DNA from: Nitrospira sp.
Lineage (GTDB): Bacteria; Nitrospirota; Thermodesulfovibrionia; UBA6902
Assembly (NCBI GenBank): GCA_016784355.1
Contig: JADHUV010000007.1
Span: forward strand, 21,080-85,079
DNA length: 64,000 nt
Reading direction: 5' to 3'
Below, piece after piece: positions 20,522 through 30,438 of the stretch (its first letter is position 1; every line of letters begins with the position of its first letter). A program made the translations under genes and the position numbers. The notes under the pieces were generated by a model. The model worked only from the letters and a program-made list of their open reading frames with translations. It was not told the DNA's origin and ran no database searches.

Positions 20522-20869
20522 TTAATCCTTTTTCTCAGGCATATCAGCTGTGTGCTTTTTAAAAAACTTCAAGTTTATATTCGCGGCATCACCCTGCGTT
20601 ATACTGTAAAAGCCGCCTTCTGAAATCGTGATTTCTTTATCAGCCGCAGCCGACTTCAGCGCTGCAATTGAATCCTTGATCTCATCAATATCTGCTTCAA
20701 TATTTTTATGCAAAAGGATTTTGTCAGCCTTTGCGGTAAATTGCAGAAGAAAGGCGTTATGCTCCATAAAGACTATATCCTCATAGGCATATGAGACTTT
20801 CATTGGAACTGTGCCTGTGCTGACGGATTCTACAAGTCCCATAATCGTACCTAATGGATATATTGGCAT
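20522..20869 (-). CDS. nif-linked protein of unknown function (115 aa)
   Basis: The protein has 115 residues, is soluble and mixed alpha/beta. It opens with MPIYPLGTIMGLVESVSTG and contains a long central amphipathic helix (KNIEADIDEIKDSIAALKSAA). No family is recognised. It lies between the Nif11 gene and an 81-residue unknown in the run of minus-strand genes that begins at nifH. Cotranscription with the structural nif genes is likely from the regular spacing. No cysteine is present, so it does not hold a cluster itself. Confidence 0.6.
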   Translation of the reverse strand: MPIYPLGTIMGLVESVSTGTVPMKVSYAYEDIVFMEHNAFLLQFTAKADKILLHKNIEADIDEIKDSIAALKSAAADKEITISEGGFYSITQGDAANINLKFFKKHTADMPEKKD

Positions 20870-20943
20870 CGCCTTCTCCTTTGCATAACCCTTCAGTTAA
20901 ATAATGGTCAGCTTTTTTGAATGTTAAGTTTCAAGCAACTCTA

Positions 20944-21189
20944 TTACTCGCCTGCTGATATAGTTCTTATAGTAATGATTCCGCTCCAGTCGTAATAAGA
21001 GTTGACAGCACGATTCTCTGTCGTCTCTTCGGTGATTCTCAAAAATTCTTCACCGATAAAAATAACTGCTTTTTCCAAAACCTTTCCCTCATTAATTTGC
21101 AGCGAGAGACCTTTTCTCAATTTTCTTGACATGGTGCCGTGTACCGGCATAGATGCATATTCAAAAATCTTTTCCCAGGTTGCCTTCAT
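20944..21189 (-). CDS. nif-linked protein of unknown function (81 aa)
   Basis: The protein has 81 residues from the ATG at 21189, chosen because AGGAGA lies seven bases upstream; an earlier in-frame start at 21231 has none. Basic and aromatic N-terminal half (ATWEKIFEYASMPVHGTMSRKLRKG), then a beta-rich C-terminal half. No domain is recognised and no cysteines are present. Placed in the nif run between the 115-residue and HEPN-like genes. Confidence 0.6.
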   Translation of the reverse strand: MKATWEKIFEYASMPVHGTMSRKLRKGLSLQINEGKVLEKAVIFIGEEFLRITEETTENRAVNSYYDWSGIITIRTISAGE

Positions 21190-21266
21190 GACTATCTCCT
21201 TTTTCAACTCTTTTTTAGATGTAAACTTCAACTTTAATTATCTTCAACTAATCAGACTGCTGCAAT

Positions 21267-21698
21267 CTATGCTGCTACAAGGCTTTGCAGTCTCTGTGCT
21301 ATTTGCAGCATCCCGGGGATTTCTTCCTTCTCCGGGGGTGTGATTCTGAAACCATCCAGGTCGCAGATATCCTGATATTGATCCATCGTGAGCAGGCCTT
21401 CTCTTAATTCGTCAAGGGCAGAGGGGAAGGTCTCATCCATCGCCTCTACCAGATCCTTCATTGTATGGTTATATGGCAAGGCCCCATGCTGCATCAGGGC
21501 TGCCATAATGAATTTTTCAATTCCCATAGCAATAAGGTTGTACAGAATCTCAGGCGTAAAAATCGCACGCTTTTTCTCATAGGCTCCGAGTGCGGTCTTT
21601 AAGAAGCTGTTTCCATCTTTCAGGTAATCCTCCCAGCCGCCAATGGGTTGTCTGGCAGGATCACCTATTTTAATTACATCAGATGAAATCATAGTCAT
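21267..21698 (-). CDS. nif-linked helical protein, HEPN-like
   Basis: The protein has 143 residues from the ATG at 21698; the frame upstream overlaps the ferredoxin gene and lacks a better start. It is almost all helical. The block IFTPEILYNLIAMGIEKFIMAALMQHG with PYNHTMKDLVEAM resembles small HEPN-fold proteins, but the ribonuclease Rx4-6H motif is missing. It is probably a scaffolding or adaptor protein of the nitrogenase cluster. The family name is uncertain. Ten bases separate its start from the stop of the upstream ferredoxin gene, so they are coupled. Confidence 0.55.
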   Translation of the reverse strand: MTMISSDVIKIGDPARQPIGGWEDYLKDGNSFLKTALGAYEKKRAIFTPEILYNLIAMGIEKFIMAALMQHGALPYNHTMKDLVEAMDETFPSALDELREGLLTMDQYQDICDLDGFRITPPEKEEIPGMLQIAQRLQSLVAA

Positions 21699-21708
21699 AC
21701 CCCTTTCT

Positions 21709-22011
21709 TTAAGTGATAAGGTGATCGGCCGGGGGTGTTCCATCCTGCAGGCCGTCTAAAATTGAATCGATTACTTCTTCACTGCTTACTCCCTTAAACC
21801 ACCAGTTCTCGGGCTGAATAACCACTATCGGTCCGCTCTCACATTGCTTGAGACAAGTGGTGGCTGTTACCATACAGTCGAGATCACGATCCAGAATTTC
21901 TTCTTCCAGATACTGCAGGAAGCCTTCTGTCTGTTTGTGGCAGATGCCTTTTTTGTCGCCCGCCACCCGAAAACTTTGACAGACTATGATTTGTCTTTTA
22001 GGTGTTGCCAT
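21709..22011 (-). CDS. thioredoxin-like [2Fe-2S] ferredoxin
   Basis: The protein has 100 residues. Four cysteines, at about residues 11, 24, 53 and 57 (C, C, then CLKQC), match the thioredoxin-fold [2Fe-2S] ferredoxins first known from Clostridium pasteurianum and Azotobacter (FeFdI). Such ferredoxins are frequently encoded in nif clusters and have been linked to nitrogenase, either as electron carriers or as accessory proteins. Here it follows the nifX-like gene and precedes a run of small unknown nif genes. Confidence 0.85.
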   Translation of the reverse strand: MATPKRQIIVCQSFRVAGDKKGICHKQTEGFLQYLEEEILDRDLDCMVTATTCLKQCESGPIVVIQPENWWFKGVSSEEVIDSILDGLQDGTPPADHLIT

Positions 22012-22103
22012 TGTCTTGCTCCTTCTGTTATTCCGCCTTTTACTGACGAATAAAGTTGATAGTTAATCTTTATTAGTTATCACGTAACCATTAGAGTTTA
22101 TGT

Positions 22104-22457
22104 TCAGCCGTACTCCTGCATTTTTCTGTCAAGGATTATCTCAACAGGTCTTTTGATACTGCCTTCTGTAATGAAAACATCAATCCCGCGGTCCTCAAGA
22201 ATCTTAATCGGTTTAGATCCTGCTCCGGAAGTTAAAATGGCCAGGCAGTCATTCAGTACATCCGCAAGTGCCTCCCAGCGTGTTTCTCCTCCTCCCTTTT
22301 CAGGTGCGGTCCGTGTATCCAGCAAGTGTATACAGCCGTTTCTTCCCGGGCCAAAGATCAGGAAATGCGTCGCCTGTCCGATATGCAGGTTCACTGTAGT
22401 GCCATTAAAACTGGCAACCGCTACATTAGATCTTTTTATACATGCGCTTTGCATCAT
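22104..22457 (-). CDS. nifX: NifX/NafY-family FeMo-cofactor carrier protein (downstream of nifK)
   Basis: The protein has 117 residues and is one dinitrogenase iron-molybdenum-cofactor-biosynthesis domain. Marks are VAVASFNGTTVNLHIGQATHF at the start, a GGGETRWEALADVLNDC segment and the C-terminal GIDVFITEG. Proteins of this fold bind NifB-co or FeMo-co and hand it over between NifB, NifEN and apo-nitrogenase. It ends a nifD-nifK unit with 19 bases between the nifK stop and its neighbours. Assignment to NifX rather than NafY is uncertain. Confidence 0.8.
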   Translation of the reverse strand: MMQSACIKRSNVAVASFNGTTVNLHIGQATHFLIFGPGRNGCIHLLDTRTAPEKGGGETRWEALADVLNDCLAILTSGAGSKPIKILEDRGIDVFITEGSIKRPVEIILDRKMQEYG

Positions 22458-22476
22458 CTGGCTATCCTTTATTTTT

Positions 22477-23850
22477 TTATAGCACTAACTCAAATTCCTG
22501 TTCTTTTGCATCACGGTCAAGACGATCCATCAGTACTCCGAGCATTTTTTCCAGCAGCCTGATCCCGCCCTTATATCCAACCGTTGGGAAATACTGATGT
22601 CCCTGACGGTCAAGGATTGGGAAACCCCACCGGACATATGGAATATCTTCATCACGGGCAATATATTTGCAGTAGGTATTGCCCATTATAAGATCTACTG
22701 GTTCATTCTGGATCCACTGATGAAGCAGAAACATATCGCCGCCTGCCTTGACATTAACCTCATAGGGCATATCCTTTGTGATTTCCCTGATACGTTTTTC
22801 AAACTTCTTGCCCGATGTACCGGTTACAATGTGTATCGGCTGCATATCGAGGGTTACAAGAAACTCAGTCATGGCAATCAGCTGATCCGGGTCGCCTACA
22901 AGAGCAACTTTTTTCTGAAAAAGATACTGGTGCATATCGGAAATCATATCTACCAACTGACCGCGCTCACTGCTAATTTCATCAGGAATATTAACTCCCG
23001 CAATAATCCGCAGGGCATCAATAAATCTGTCAGTTGCCTTCAACCCGAAGGGCATATCCAGCACACTGCAGGGCACCTTACAGCTTTTATCGAGCCAGCG
23101 GGCAGCATCAGCGGAGCACCATTCTCCCAGAGCCAGAGTCCCTTTGGAATCACCGGCAGACCTAAGTTGCTCCATGGTAGTACCCCCATCAGGAAACATC
23201 TTGTACTCGCCGGACAGCGGTCCATTTAAGATGCCTGATGTATCGGGAAAGAGTATGCTCTCTACACCTATGAGCTTGACCATGCGTTTAATCTCTTCCA
23301 TATCAGAGGGCTCTACCCAGCCGGGAATAATATTAAGTTTATGATTTTTTTTACCCGTGGGCTCGGCTACCTTTGCCATGGATGTGACCATATTGGAAAA
23401 ACCCGTGACGTGAGAGCCTACGTAGCTTGGGGTAGAGGCACTTATAACATATTTACCTTTAGGAATCTTACCTTCCGTATGGGCTTTTTTTGTTATTTGA
23501 GGCAAATCATCCCCGATTGTCTCTGAGAGGCATGTAGTATGAACTGCTATGACCTCCGGCTCGTAAACAGAGAAAATATTGGTAATGGACTGCATCATGT
23601 TTGCCTGGCCGCCAAATACAGAGGCGCCCTCGGTAAAGGCACTTGTGCTGGCAGAGACGGGCTCTTTGTAATGTCTTATCAGGGTGCTTCTGTGGTAAGA
23701 GCAGCACCCCTGTGAACCGTGACTGTGCGGCAGACAACCATGTATGCCCAGAGATGCGTACATGGCACCTATAGGCTGGCATGTCTTGGCCGGGTTAATC
23801 ATCAGGGCCTTGCGTTCAGTAATTTTTTTCGGTGTATGACGTAATAACAT
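22477..23850 (-). CDS. nifK: nitrogenase molybdenum-iron protein beta chain
   Basis: The protein has 457 residues. With NifD it forms the MoFe protein; NifK supplies half the P-cluster ligands. Conserved Cys motifs are AKTCQPIGA, LPHSHGSQGC and VHTTCLSETIGDD. It lacks the ~50-residue N-terminal extension of Azotobacter and rhizobial NifK, as usual in anaerobe-type nitrogenases. AAGGAGGATACA precedes the ATG. It lies 110 bases after nifD; that gap contains GCGATCGC, a palindrome without evident function here. Confidence 0.97.
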   Translation of the reverse strand: MLLRHTPKKITERKALMINPAKTCQPIGAMYASLGIHGCLPHSHGSQGCCSYHRSTLIRHYKEPVSASTSAFTEGASVFGGQANMMQSITNIFSVYEPEVIAVHTTCLSETIGDDLPQITKKAHTEGKIPKGKYVISASTPSYVGSHVTGFSNMVTSMAKVAEPTGKKNHKLNIIPGWVEPSDMEEIKRMVKLIGVESILFPDTSGILNGPLSGEYKMFPDGGTTMEQLRSAGDSKGTLALGEWCSADAARWLDKSCKVPCSVLDMPFGLKATDRFIDALRIIAGVNIPDEISSERGQLVDMISDMHQYLFQKKVALVGDPDQLIAMTEFLVTLDMQPIHIVTGTSGKKFEKRIREITKDMPYEVNVKAGGDMFLLHQWIQNEPVDLIMGNTYCKYIARDEDIPYVRWGFPILDRQGHQYFPTVGYKGGIRLLEKMLGVLMDRLDRDAKEQEFELVL

Positions 23851-23960
23851 TGTATCCTCCTTGTTCTATTTACTTTAAATGGATAGCGCGCCTTTTCCTG
23901 TGCTGCGGCCTCAGGTTAGGGCGATCGCCTGCAACAAAAAATCTTTACTGCCAGCAGTTA

Positions 23961-25601
23961 TTACTCCCAGCAATAGCTGGCAGTCAACTGCGGGTTTTCC
24001 TGCCATGGGGCCTTCATGTAACTCCAGACCTTACTGTTTACAAGGCGATCGATTTCCTGATAGAAATTAATAGCACCCTGAAAACCCGCATAGGGTCCGC
24101 CGGAATCGTAACTGTGAAGCTGCTTCATGGGCACACCCAGTTTCTGCACTGAAAACTTTTCTTTAATACCTGCACAGAAGATATCAGGTTTCATCATTTC
24201 TACGAGTTTCTCGGCTTCGTACTGATTTAAATCATCAATGATGAGAGTGCCTTCCGCCATTTCAGGAATGAGGCCGTCATACTCTTTAAACTTATACCCC
24301 GCATCTTCCAGGGCCTTCATCTCCTCAACAGACTTCCGTGGATTGTAACGAGTCTCATCTGCTTCGACTTCAATCTCTTCAATGTTGCGGCTGTCCGCAT
24401 CCACTTTCAAAGTCGGCAGTACATGGCGGCCTTCGTAATCATCACGGTGTGCAAATTCGTATCCGGCAGAAATAGTCTTCATTCCCATTTCTTTAAAGAG
24501 TTCCTGATAATGGTGAGCCCTGGAGCCGCCGACAAATATCATGGCGGTTTTACCTTCTGTTCTGCTGCGGACATCCTTTCTGACAGCCTCAACAGCCGGC
24601 ATCTCCTCTGCAATGACCTTCTCCACTGTCTTTATCAGCTTCTTATCCCCGAAATACTCTGCAATCTTTCGCAGGGATTTAGCTGTTGCGTCTGCTCCGG
24701 TAAAGTTAACCTTTATCCACGGAATGCCGTATTTTGTCTCCAGCATATCGGCCACATAATTGATAGACCTATGACACATGACGGCATTCAGGTCAGCGGT
24801 ATGTGCGGAGGCGAACTGGTCATAAGTCGAGTTGCCGGAAAAGGTTGAGATGGCTGTAATTCCGCACTTTTCGAAAATCCGGTCAATTTCAAAACCATCA
24901 CCGCCTATGTTGTATTCTCCCAGCAGATTGATTTTAAATTTACCGGGCTTTACAGCATCATTTTCACCGACTATGTGCTTAAACACCTGATTGTTTGCTA
25001 TGTGATGTCCCGCGGACTGAGAGACCCCTTTATAGCCTTCGCAGCTGAAGGCATAGACATTACAATCGCCAAACTTTTCTTTCATGTTTCTGGTTACCGT
25101 GTGAATGTCATCACCAATAAGCCCTACCGGGCAGGTAGCGAAGACTGCTATGGACTTTGGATGAAAGAGATCATAGGCCTCCTGAATGGCCTCGGTGAGT
25201 TTTTTTTCACCGCCAAAAATTATATCCTGATCCTGCATGTCCGTTGAAAAACAATAGGTCATGTAGTTCTCTCCGTCAGGTCCGGCATCGGTCTGGTTAC
25301 GCCGGGTGAGCCAGGAATAAAAAGAACATCCGATAGGCCCGTGCGTTATGTTGACGATATCACGGGTTGGACCCATAATAACTCCCTTGCAGCCGGCGTA
25401 GGTACAGCCCCGCATTGAGATTATTCCCGGGATGGTGCGTATATTCGCTGAAATCTCCGGTGTTTCATTTTCCAGAGCCTCATTTATTAATATCTGCTTG
25501 GCACGCTTGCGGGCTACCTTTGGCGGATATTTATTGAGGAGTTCAGCTTTCACATCAACGGGATCCCACTGAACGAGTTTTTTCTTTATATTAATTGCCA
25601 T
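23961..25601 (-). CDS. nifD: nitrogenase molybdenum-iron protein alpha chain
   Basis: The protein has 546 residues from the ATG at 25601, chosen for its AAGGAGA site; the frame is open further upstream into nifI2. It holds the FeMo-cofactor. The cofactor Cys lies in VMCHRSINY and the cofactor His in HSYDSGGPYAGF. The Gln and His of the EGYKGVSQSAGHH segment are conserved, and P-cluster Cys occur in RGCTYAGCKG, HGPIGCSFYSW and ATCPVGLIGDD. Residues ~395-450 contain an extra segment (EEIEVEADETRYNPRKSVEE region) typical of Clostridium/Desulfovibrio-type NifD. This and nifI1/nifI2 place the enzyme with anaerobe-type Mo nitrogenases. The gene is intact. Confidence 0.97.
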   Translation of the reverse strand: MAINIKKKLVQWDPVDVKAELLNKYPPKVARKRAKQILINEALENETPEISANIRTIPGIISMRGCTYAGCKGVIMGPTRDIVNITHGPIGCSFYSWLTRRNQTDAGPDGENYMTYCFSTDMQDQDIIFGGEKKLTEAIQEAYDLFHPKSIAVFATCPVGLIGDDIHTVTRNMKEKFGDCNVYAFSCEGYKGVSQSAGHHIANNQVFKHIVGENDAVKPGKFKINLLGEYNIGGDGFEIDRIFEKCGITAISTFSGNSTYDQFASAHTADLNAVMCHRSINYVADMLETKYGIPWIKVNFTGADATAKSLRKIAEYFGDKKLIKTVEKVIAEEMPAVEAVRKDVRSRTEGKTAMIFVGGSRAHHYQELFKEMGMKTISAGYEFAHRDDYEGRHVLPTLKVDADSRNIEEIEVEADETRYNPRKSVEEMKALEDAGYKFKEYDGLIPEMAEGTLIIDDLNQYEAEKLVEMMKPDIFCAGIKEKFSVQKLGVPMKQLHSYDSGGPYAGFQGAINFYQEIDRLVNSKVWSYMKAPWQENPQLTASYCWE

Positions 25602-25623
25602 TGTTATTCTCCTTGTTATCAGT

Positions 25624-25998
25624 TTAGGTGATTGCTTTTTTTCCACTCTCACCTGTTCGTAGACGGACAGCATCGCTCAGCGGCAAGACATATACCTTGC
25701 CGTCTCCGGCAAGTCCCGTCTGATTCGTATTGATAATTGTCTCAACCACACAATCGACCCGACTGTCTTCCACGACTACGGTTACAATACGTTTTGGATA
25801 GAGCTTGCCTTTCTCACCCAGCAGGGAAGCGGCTTCCTCATAACCCTGTTCAGCGCCTGCCAGAACCTCACGACTGGCAAAGCCTTTACCTCGGCCATGA
25901 GCTTCATGGGCAAAAAATGCATCAATTCCACAATCGGTCAGGGCCTGCTTGGTCTGATTCATCATATTGATTCTCACAACGGCGATCACCTCTTTCAT
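25624..25998 (-). CDS. nifI2: PII-like nitrogenase regulator NifI2
   Basis: The protein has 124 residues and a PII fold, with a T-loop of the NifI2 kind lacking the uridylylated Tyr. Marks are MKEVIAVVRINMMNQTKQAL at the start, HGRGKGF, and NTNQTGLAGDGKVYVLPL. NifI1 and NifI2 together bind the MoFe protein directly and inhibit it after ammonium addition; 2-oxoglutarate relieves this. Its start overlaps the nifI1 stop (ATGA). It precedes nifD by 22 bases. Confidence 0.93.
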   Translation of the reverse strand: MKEVIAVVRINMMNQTKQALTDCGIDAFFAHEAHGRGKGFASREVLAGAEQGYEEAASLLGEKGKLYPKRIVTVVVEDSRVDCVVETIINTNQTGLAGDGKVYVLPLSDAVRLRTGESGKKAIT

Positions 25999-26345
25999 GC
26001 CGTGACCTCCTCTGCCGCAGAGCCTTCTTTCACACCGGAACTGATTGTATAGGCTTCAAGTACTTCACTTATAAATATTTTTCCGTCACCAAAAGCGCCC
26101 TTTTCTCCGGACCGGCCGGTTTTCATGATAGTATCGATTACAAAGGTTTTATCTGCATCTTCGATCACGCTCATAAGCATCACTTTAGGCAGTTCGTCAT
26201 AGGTTACTTCACCAATTTTGATCCCGCGCTGCTTGCCGCGGCCTGCGACAGAGTATTTTGTTATAGACGGAAACCCTGCCTCCATAAGTGCCGCAAGGAT
26301 TGCATCTGCTCTTTCTGGTCTTACTATCGCTCTTATCATTATCAT
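25995..26345 (-). CDS. nifI1: PII-like nitrogenase regulator NifI1
   Basis: The protein has 116 residues from the ATG at 26345, where the AAGGAG site has eight-base spacing; the ATG at 26351 is only two bases from it. NifI1 marks: MIRAIVRPERADAIL, TKYSVAGRGKQRGI, and KTGRSGEKGAFGDGKIF, the B-loop. It works as a complex with NifI2 to switch off nitrogenase. It lies 149 bases after nifH on the same transcript. The nifH-I1-I2-D-K order is that of methanogens and anaerobic bacteria. Confidence 0.93.
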   Translation of the reverse strand: MIMIRAIVRPERADAILAALMEAGFPSITKYSVAGRGKQRGIKIGEVTYDELPKVMLMSVIEDADKTFVIDTIMKTGRSGEKGAFGDGKIFISEVLEAYTISSGVKEGSAAEEVTA

Positions 26346-26493
26346 TTGCATTTCTCCTTATTCTTTTTTAGAGTCGTTGTATAAGTAATTTCACGCCCTA
26401 AGCCCTTCACCTGGGCCCGTTCTCACTGGATGACTACTCTCCTTTAAAACAACTGCCGACTTTACAGCCAATAAATACGTTGTCAGGTATTGC

Positions 26494-27351
<858 letters not shown>

Positions 27352-27432
27352 TTACCAGTTTAAATTAATATCCAAGACTGCCTATTGCAGCTTTCATATA
27401 ATGACTTTTTAACAGAGTTCTGCAACAACTTA

Positions 27433-27449
27433 TTGCAAGGCCCGTGCCA
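27433..27449 (-). promoter_or_regulatory. sigma54 (-24/-12) promoter of nifH
   Basis: Read on the minus strand, TGGCACGGGCCTTGCAA is an exact match to the consensus, with GG (27448-27447) and GC (27436-27435) ten bases apart. The predicted transcript start is near 27423, leaving a leader of about 87 bases. Confidence 0.92.
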
Positions 27450-27647
27450 CTTTAGTTTTGAAAAATTAATATGTTTAATATCAGCAAGTTAAGTGATAAA
27501 ATGAGCATTGACTCTTGCAAATTCAGAAAAACTTGAAATGAAGAGAAGTTTACAAAAAGGTAGGGGCATAACCAATTATGTATAAATATATGTTGCCGAC
27601 AATGCGCTTTGACTCTCTATTTATCTTTTTATTGAGAGGCTGCGTAT

Positions 27648-27670
27648 ACACTATTGTCGAACAATAGTGT
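27648..27670. promoter_or_regulatory. 23-bp palindrome, candidate activator binding site
   Basis: Nine-base arms ACACTATTG and CAATAGTGT flank the centre TCGAA. The architecture and centre equal those of the palindrome at 10609-10631. It lies about 180 bases from the nifA -24 and about 210 from the nifH -24 element, so one site could serve both. Confidence 0.7.
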
Positions 27671-27837
27671 AAGTATGCATATAATAATGTCGTTAATATT
27701 AAAAGCTGCCTTACCCCTTTAAAAGAGAATGCAGGATAGATAAATATTTATACACAGCGCTGTCAGGCCCTTATATCATTAGGCTTACGTGAAGCTTCAG
27801 GCACCAATACGAATGCTCTGCAGGGCAAGTACTCACC

Positions 27838-27855
27838 CTGGCATACAACTTGCTT
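27838..27855 (+). promoter_or_regulatory. sigma54 (-24/-12) promoter of nifA
   Basis: CTGGCATACAACTTGCTT has GG at 27840-27841 and GC at 27852-27853, ten bases apart. The predicted +1 is 27865, two bases before the first ATG of nifA. nifA would thus be under an NtrC-like activator or its own control. Confidence 0.85.
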
Positions 27856-27866
27856 CTTAATTGATT

Positions 27867-29513
27867 ATGATGAAAAAAACTAATCTCAATTGCGGTGAAA
27901 ATAATACAGAAAAAAACAACCAGACCAGCTCTGTGAAAACTCCTGAGGTACAGGCACTATACCGTATAGCCCAGTTAGTGGGTTCCGCTGCGGAGCTTGA
28001 AGTAACCTTGTCGGAGATCCTGAAAATACTGCATGATACACTTTTTATGGAACGGGCTTCAATTGTGCTTCTGGATGAAGCAGGCGAGAATTTAACAATC
28101 AAAGCCTGTTACGGACTTACGAATGAGGAAAGAAAACGTGGGGTGTACAACCTTGATGAAGGTGTCATAGGTAAGGTATACAGTTCTAAATCGCCCTTTG
28201 TAGTTCCGGATATTAAAAGTGAACCACTTTTTTTAAATCGCACTCAGGCCCGTTCAATCAGTAAAGGCAATATTGCATTTATAGGTGTCCCCATTCTGCT
28301 AAGAAATAAACCGGTAGGTGTGTTCACTGTTGACCGTCTGTTTGCCTCTGAGGTCTCATACACGGAGGACGTACATTTTATTACGGTAGTTTCTACCCTT
28401 ATTGCACAGTTTATCGAGCTTAATAAAGTCATCAAACAGAAGGAGGATGTATGGCTTGAAGAAAACAGAAACCTCAGGGCCCAGCTGGACAAGCGCTACA
28501 GTCGTCATAATATTATTGGGCAGTCCAAGGTAATGAGGGAAGTATTTCAACTGATCGACAGGGTTGCGCCAAGTACTGCAACGGCCCTGCTTCTGGGTGA
28601 ATCAGGAACAGGCAAAGAACTGGTAGCGCAGGCTATTCATCACTCCGGGCCGAGGATCAAAGCACCCTTTATACAGCTTAATTGCGCGGCAGTACCGGAG
28701 ACCTTGATAGAAAGCGAACTCCTGGGCCACGAAAAAGGCGCCTTCACCGGTGCAACATTCATGAAAAAAGGCCGCTTTGAATTAGCGAATGGCGGCACAC
28801 TGTTTCTTGATGAGATTGGTGAGTTACCTTTAAATCTGCAGGCTAAATTGCTGCGCGTTTTACAGGAGAAGAACTTTGAGCGTCTCGGGGGGACAGAAAC
28901 AATATCCGTAGATGTCAGAATAATTGCAGCTACAAATATTAATCTTGAAGAAGCCGTCGCTCAGGGCCTCTTTAGGGCTGACCTTTATTACCGCCTAAAT
29001 GTATTACCAATATTGCTGCCCCCATTACGCGACAGGGTAGAGGATATTCCACTGCTTCTGGATTTTTTCCTGCGGGAGAGCAATGAACGTAACGGAAAAA
29101 TAATGCAGTTTTCACGGGATGCCGTTGAATTTTTAAAAGGTTACATCTGGCCCGGAAACGTACGTGAAATGCAGAATCTCGTTGAGAGAATGGTGATTAT
29201 CACGGATCATGAAATCTGCAGGGTAAGTGATTTGCCCTCAGTTATGATTGCCGAACCGGAGAGGCCTGCAATTCAAGAACTTCCGCACCCGGTAAATATT
29301 TCCATAAAGGAAGACTCCCCTGAGACACCCGTTAATTCAAAGTCATCTTTGAAAGACAGGGAAAAAGAAATCGTAGAAGCAGCCATGCAGAGAAACGGCT
29401 GGGTGCAGGCACGCGCCGCGCGTGAACTCGGTATCACTCAGCGTCAGATCGGGTATAAAATCAAGAAGTACGGGATTATTATGCCGGAGCATATTTGCAT
29501 AAAAAACGACTGA
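27867..29513 (+). CDS. nifA: Nif-specific sigma54 activator NifA
   Basis: The protein has about 548 residues. Residues ~30-185 are a GAF sensor domain. A Q-linker follows, then the AAA+ domain: Walker A GESGTGKE (~250), the sigma54-contacting GAFTGA loop (~290), Walker B GGTLFLDEIGELP and the arginine-finger region. The C-terminal Fis-type helix-turn-helix is GWVQARAARELGITQRQIGYKIKKYG. The Cys-rich interdomain linker that makes rhizobial NifA oxygen-sensitive is absent. Two adjacent ATGs (27867, 27870) sit 2-5 bases after the predicted transcript start and have no ribosome site, so translation may be leaderless. It is divergent from nifH. Confidence 0.93.
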   Translation: MMKKTNLNCGENNTEKNNQTSSVKTPEVQALYRIAQLVGSAAELEVTLSEILKILHDTLFMERASIVLLDEAGENLTIKACYGLTNEERKRGVYNLDEGVIGKVYSSKSPFVVPDIKSEPLFLNRTQARSISKGNIAFIGVPILLRNKPVGVFTVDRLFASEVSYTEDVHFITVVSTLIAQFIELNKVIKQKEDVWLEENRNLRAQLDKRYSRHNIIGQSKVMREVFQLIDRVAPSTATALLLGESGTGKELVAQAIHHSGPRIKAPFIQLNCAAVPETLIESELLGHEKGAFTGATFMKKGRFELANGGTLFLDEIGELPLNLQAKLLRVLQEKNFERLGGTETISVDVRIIAATNINLEEAVAQGLFRADLYYRLNVLPILLPPLRDRVEDIPLLLDFFLRESNERNGKIMQFSRDAVEFLKGYIWPGNVREMQNLVERMVIITDHEICRVSDLPSVMIAEPERPAIQELPHPVNISIKEDSPETPVNSKSSLKDREKEIVEAAMQRNGWVQARAARELGITQRQIGYKIKKYGIIMPEHICIKND

Positions 29514-29941
29514 GGGTTTTTGCCAATTAAAGATTCCCTTATAGACTTCATCCAGGTCAATTGGAGGATATCTATTGTCGGCAAAGAAACTGAACAAATC
29601 CGCTCCCTGAAGATATATTAATAAAAAGATTGCTTGAATAAAACTCATATGAATGCACGAGCACTCGGACAGTAACACATAAATACCCAATCGTTTCATC
29701 TTCTTCCCCAAAGCCTCCCCGCTTATGATTCAATCTTCTGCAGTGCTTATTCTGTTATAGTTGTCCCTCTGAAGACCTGTCATCATTTCTGTCTTGTCCT
29801 TGCTTTACGTTATGGCTATTACTTTTGTCTTGCTGACTCCGCTGTCTATATTAGATGGAGAGTGTTCGATGTGTGTTGATGCGTTAAAAGTGCTGATGTC
29901 ATTTCCTGAATTTATAACATATGAAATGTTAGAGTTTAAAT
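29514..29941. other. 428-base intergenic stretch after nifA
   Basis: I see no gene, terminator or repeat that I can support. A TTGTCGGCAAA at 29575-29585 loosely resembles the operator core. A minus-strand open frame (29343-29711) overlaps the nifA 3' end and looks like a shadow. Confidence 0.5.
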
Positions 29942-30250
29942 ATGATTACTAGAAAATGTCCTTATTGCAAGGATAAAAGCGTTACATATCGTCAATTGTT
30001 CATGCACATATTTTTTTCAAAGAGTTTTTTTTGTGAAAGCTGTGGACATGGAGTTATGCCTATGCCGGGAATGGTTCATGTTATTCTGGTTAATATCGTG
30101 GCAGTGGCAGCGCTCTGGGGCGGAATCATGGCTGCTTACATTTATGAGAGTTGGTTGATTTTTATTATTAGCATAAGTGTATCCCTATCTATTGCAAAAT
30201 CACTTAAGTTTTTTGGTAGGTTGATCAGCATGCCGAAGAAGCAAATGTAA
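29942..30250 (+). CDS. small membrane protein with a zinc-ribbon N-terminus
   Basis: The protein has 102 residues. The N-terminus has two CxxC pairs (CPYCKDKS and CESCGHG, ~23 residues apart), typical of a zinc ribbon, followed by two transmembrane helices (residues ~45-90) and a basic tail. No family is recognised beyond this architecture. It lies alone between nifA and the convergent nifV. No ribosome site of note precedes the ATG. A role in nitrogen fixation cannot be inferred beyond position. Confidence 0.55.
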   Translation: MITRKCPYCKDKSVTYRQLFMHIFFSKSFFCESCGHGVMPMPGMVHVILVNIVAVAALWGGIMAAYIYESWLIFIISISVSLSIAKSLKFFGRLISMPKKQM

Positions 30251-30438
30251 ATATGGGTGGTGTCTATAATTGAAAAGTAGAGTAATAAACGGATATAAGG
30301 ACAAGCAGCCTTCTTTATGGAATAAGGTAAGTAAATGGCAATGGGAGCATCTGTGACTGGTGGTGTACGGGGTCAGATCTTTAATCGTAGCAGCCATAAG
30401 CAATCAACGACAAGAGTTCATTTAAAAGCTAATATTTC

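Noticed and set aside
22477..25601. Vanadium or iron-only nitrogenase
   Set aside because: No anfG/vnfG delta-subunit gene; nifE, nifN, nifV and NifD/K motifs indicate the Mo enzyme.
29343..29711. Minus-strand 122-codon frame at the end of nifA
   Set aside because: It overlaps the conserved DNA-binding end of nifA, has a low-complexity composition and no ribosome site; a shadow frame.
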